The notes beneath the pieces were generated by a model. It was not told the origin of the DNA. It saw nothing but the letters and a program-made list of their open reading frames with translations, and did no database searches. This document shows, one piece after another, positions 62,539-64,000 of a DNA stretch of 64,000 nucleotides (its first letter is position 1; each line of letters begins with the position of its first letter). Source of the stretch: Paenibacillus turicensis (GTDB lineage Bacteria; Bacillota; Bacilli; Paenibacillales; Paenibacillaceae); contig NZ_JAGGKG010000022.1 in NCBI RefSeq assembly GCF_017873435.1, positions 21,102 to 85,101 on the forward strand. Reading direction: 5' to 3'. The translations under genes and the position numbers were made by a program.

Positions 62539-63207
62539 TTAAGCCTTCTGCATCAATTCAAATTTATTTTTTGTATATTTGATAAGTCCATCCTGCTCCA
62601 TACGTCGTAGCTCTCTGGATAAGGCACTACGGTCTACAGTGAGGTAATCTGCAAGATCAGCTCTTGTAAATGGAATAGAAAATGAGGAGGAGTGGTTTCG
62701 ACGAGCTTGAAGCTCTAAATAATGTAAAATACGTTGCCTTAATGACTTATGAGATACGATATCTAATTTGTGGTAAAGGAGTCGATTGTTTTTAACGATC
62801 AATGCTAATAAGTTTTCAATAACCTTGCCACGAATAGCACATAAAGAACCACTTGGATTCGTAATATTTTGCATCTGAATAAATAAGATTTCACTATCAT
62901 CTGCCGCATACGCACCATACCCGCTATATTCCTGTTCAAATAGAAGAGCTGTTTCTCCAAAAAGCTCGCCATCCGTCAGCTCTGAAAAAATGGAGAAGGC
63001 ACCTGAAGCATCCTCTTTCGTTAAATATATGGTACCACGCAAAATTAAACCTACAGCAGTTAATGGCTTGTCTTGCATAAATAAAATATCCTTTTTTTTA
63101 TATTTCTGAATATTTCCTTCTAAGCAGGATAATGCCGCAACGATCTCATCGGTAGAGAAATCACGAAATAAATCTGTATTTTCAAAAAATGGCATATAAT
63201 CTTTCAT
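62539..63207 (-). CDS. Crp/Fnr-family transcriptional regulator
   Basis: A 222-residue regulator with a cyclic-nucleotide-binding fold (~10-135) and an HTH at ~170-215 ('RADLADYLTVDRSALSREL'). It has only two Cys (29 and ~123) and no FNR-type N-terminal cluster, so its signal differs from the other Crp/Fnr gene here. ATG 63207 fits GGAGGG; the upstream ATG is inside a palindrome. It is divergent from a cupin gene, and the shared promoter region carries two inverted repeats. Confidence 0.88.
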   Translation of the reverse strand: MKDYMPFFENTDLFRDFSTDEIVAALSCLEGNIQKYKKKDILFMQDKPLTAVGLILRGTIYLTKEDASGAFSIFSELTDGELFGETALLFEQEYSGYGAYAADDSEILFIQMQNITNPSGSLCAIRGKVIENLLALIVKNNRLLYHKLDIVSHKSLRQRILHYLELQARRNHSSSFSIPFTRADLADYLTVDRSALSRELRRMEQDGLIKYTKNKFELMQKA

Positions 63208-63225
63208 GTATTCACTACCCTCCAT

Positions 63226-63239
63226 GTTGCCATGGCAAC
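63226..63239. promoter_or_regulatory. Perfect 14-bp palindrome, probable autoregulatory operator
   Basis: GTTGCCATGGCAAC is self-complementary and lies 19 bp upstream of the Crp/Fnr start, in its 5' untranslated region. Autoregulation by the Crp/Fnr protein is inferred from position. Confidence 0.5.
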
Positions 63240-63276
63240 GGATTTTTAATGTGAAACCTGTTATTGTAATAATAGT

Positions 63277-63291
63277 TGAGAAGGATTCTCA
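63277..63291. promoter_or_regulatory. Fur-like inverted repeat
   Basis: TGAGAA-GGA-TTCTCA has 6-bp arms around 3 nt, similar to the 7-1-7 Fur/PerR layout (TGAnAATnATTnTCA). It lies between the divergent Crp/Fnr and cupin genes. Confidence 0.5.
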
Positions 63292-63357
63292 CTTGCTATA
63301 TGAAATTATTATATGAAATAAGTGGTTCAAATTCAATGCTTAGAAAGGAGAATGACA

Positions 63358-63669
63358 TTGAATAAACATGAGAATGGGCAACCATTTACGCTCAAGGAGC
63401 TTGTTCAATATCGTAAGCACCAGATCAATAGTAGACATTTGTCCTTGGGGCAGGATAAAGATATTGTTTTGTTGGCTTTAGCTGAAAATGAAAGCATTAG
63501 CTCAGAATGCTCCCCTACTGATAAATTAGTATACATGCTCGAAGGTACACTAGAAGTGATTCTAAGCAATCAATCGTTTGTTTTGCAAGCAGAGCAGTCT
63601 ATTATTATTCCAGAAAATGAGCTTCATACATTACAAGCCATCGGTCAATGTAAGTTTGTACACATTTAA
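63358..63669 (+). CDS. Cupin-domain protein
   Basis: A 103-residue single-cupin protein ('KLVYMLEGTLEVILSNQSF', 'PENELHTLQAIG'). Metal ligands are poorly conserved (only one clear His), so a sensing or binding role may be more likely than catalysis. The TTG at 63358 has an AAAGGAG site; the ATG at 63352 would sit too close to it. It is divergent from the Crp/Fnr gene and probably controlled by it. Confidence 0.8.
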   Translation: MNKHENGQPFTLKELVQYRKHQINSRHLSLGQDKDIVLLALAENESISSECSPTDKLVYMLEGTLEVILSNQSFVLQAEQSIIIPENELHTLQAIGQCKFVHI

Positions 63670-63687
63670 TTAAGGAGCTAATTAAAC

Positions 63688-63872
63688 TTAGTCGTTGACA
63701 ATGCTGGAGATGGAAGGCTACAAAACAGAGGGTTCTTGCGATCATGTTAAAACCAGATTCCTTATTATTTTATGACAACTTGAGGGTTGAAATCTGGTTT
63801 TAAAAAATGAACGTTCCACTTCTCCAGAATCCCTCTGTCCCTCCGCTAGGTTGGGATGTTGTCAACCACTAA
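63688..63872. repeat. Three-tier hairpin element, copy C
   Basis: Inverse orientation to B and D. Outer ends TTAGTCGTTGACAA and TTGTCAACCACTAA. Middle stem ACAGAGGGTTCT (63725-63736) pairs with AGAATCCCTCTGT (63826-63838), leaving one base unpaired. The terminal stem TTAAAACCAGATT (63747-63759) pairs perfectly with AATCTGGTTTTAA (63791-63803). A TTTAAATAATGAGCCTTA tail follows. Confidence 0.78.
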
Positions 63873-64000
63873 TTTAAATAATGAGCCTTAATTAAATTAA
63901 AATATTAGGAGCAATTCCTGTAATGAATTAATTTGAGGTTTGAACAAAAAAAGCGCCTCCTGTATGCTGGGTTCCGAATGGTGTACATTCATTCCCTAAT
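63873..64000. other. Unassigned end of window
   Basis: After the element tail no gene is supported. A minus-strand frame ending at 63928 stays open to the edge for 24 codons and could be the C-terminus of a gene beyond the window, but it is too short to call. Confidence 0.4.

Noticed and set aside
63928..64000. Partial minus-strand gene at the right edge
   Set aside because: The open frame is only 24 codons long and shows no recognisable motif, so it was not called.

Overview
The window is chromosomal DNA from a low-GC, Gram-positive, spore-former-type member of the Bacilli. Evidence is the strong GGAGG-type ribosome sites, frequent TTG/GTG starts, BglG/LicT antitermination, CcpA cre sites, lipoproteins with Gram-positive signal peptides and many BceRS/LanRK-like two-component plus ABC modules. 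A Paenibacillaceae/Brevibacillus-like or Bacillaceae host is plausible, but the genus cannot be fixed from sequence alone. No rRNA, tRNA, CRISPR array, complete insertion sequence or prophage was seen.

Layout. 1-1.6 kb: the end of a short-chain dehydrogenase and a GH5 glucanase. 1.6-6.6 kb (minus strand): a four-gene regulator/kinase/FtsX permease/ATPase operon. 6.8-7.3 kb: an OsmC protein. 7.3-12 kb: a beta-glucoside operon (LicT antiterminator, EIIBCA, GH1 phospho-beta-glucosidase) with two RAT/terminator switches. 12.1-15.6 kb: four poorly characterised proteins, two beta-rich and convergent, one lipoprotein and one secreted Lys/Thr-rich. 15.7-18.5 kb: a two-component system and a DUF1349 protein. 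18.7-19.8 kb: ApbE. 20.1-31.1 kb: a large potassium (Kdp) region: kdpDE, an unknown 132-residue gene, then a kdpZ-like ORF, kdpF, kdpA, kdpB, kdpC and a kinase-less tandem KdpD-N protein. 31.2-32.3 kb: a Fur-box-preceded ferredoxin-NADP reductase. 32.7-37.4 kb: lantibiotic-immunity-type ABC genes opposite a two-component system. 37.4-42.9 kb: another two-component plus ABC module. 43.2-46.8 kb: an FNR-type regulator with rubredoxin, its probable reductase and a flavodiiron protein (O2/NO scavenging). 47.1-52.8 kb: malate sensing, transport and malic enzyme. 53-56.3 kb: a diguanylate cyclase, PssA and a HAD phosphatase. 56.4-62.4 kb: a dipeptide ABC operon plus a small OsmC protein. 62.5-63.7 kb: a second Crp/Fnr regulator divergent from a cupin gene.

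Two observations stand out. First, the Kdp region combines a full-length KdpD whose N-terminal domain has lost a conserved motif with a separate protein made of two KdpD-N/Usp repeats, the second of which keeps all motifs. An uncharacterised gene lies between kdpE and the transporter genes, and 11-bp-periodic TTAAT repeats that look like KdpE operators precede all three transcription units. Second, four copies of a roughly 165-185 bp three-tier hairpin element (two tandem near 32.4 kb, one at 49.8 kb, one at 63.8 kb) share short conserved blocks and one unpaired A. Their stems differ in sequence but stay paired, which is covariation. Two short palindromes resemble their ends without the body. 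Six two-component systems lie in 64 kb, and two of them share 11-bp operator-like repeats.
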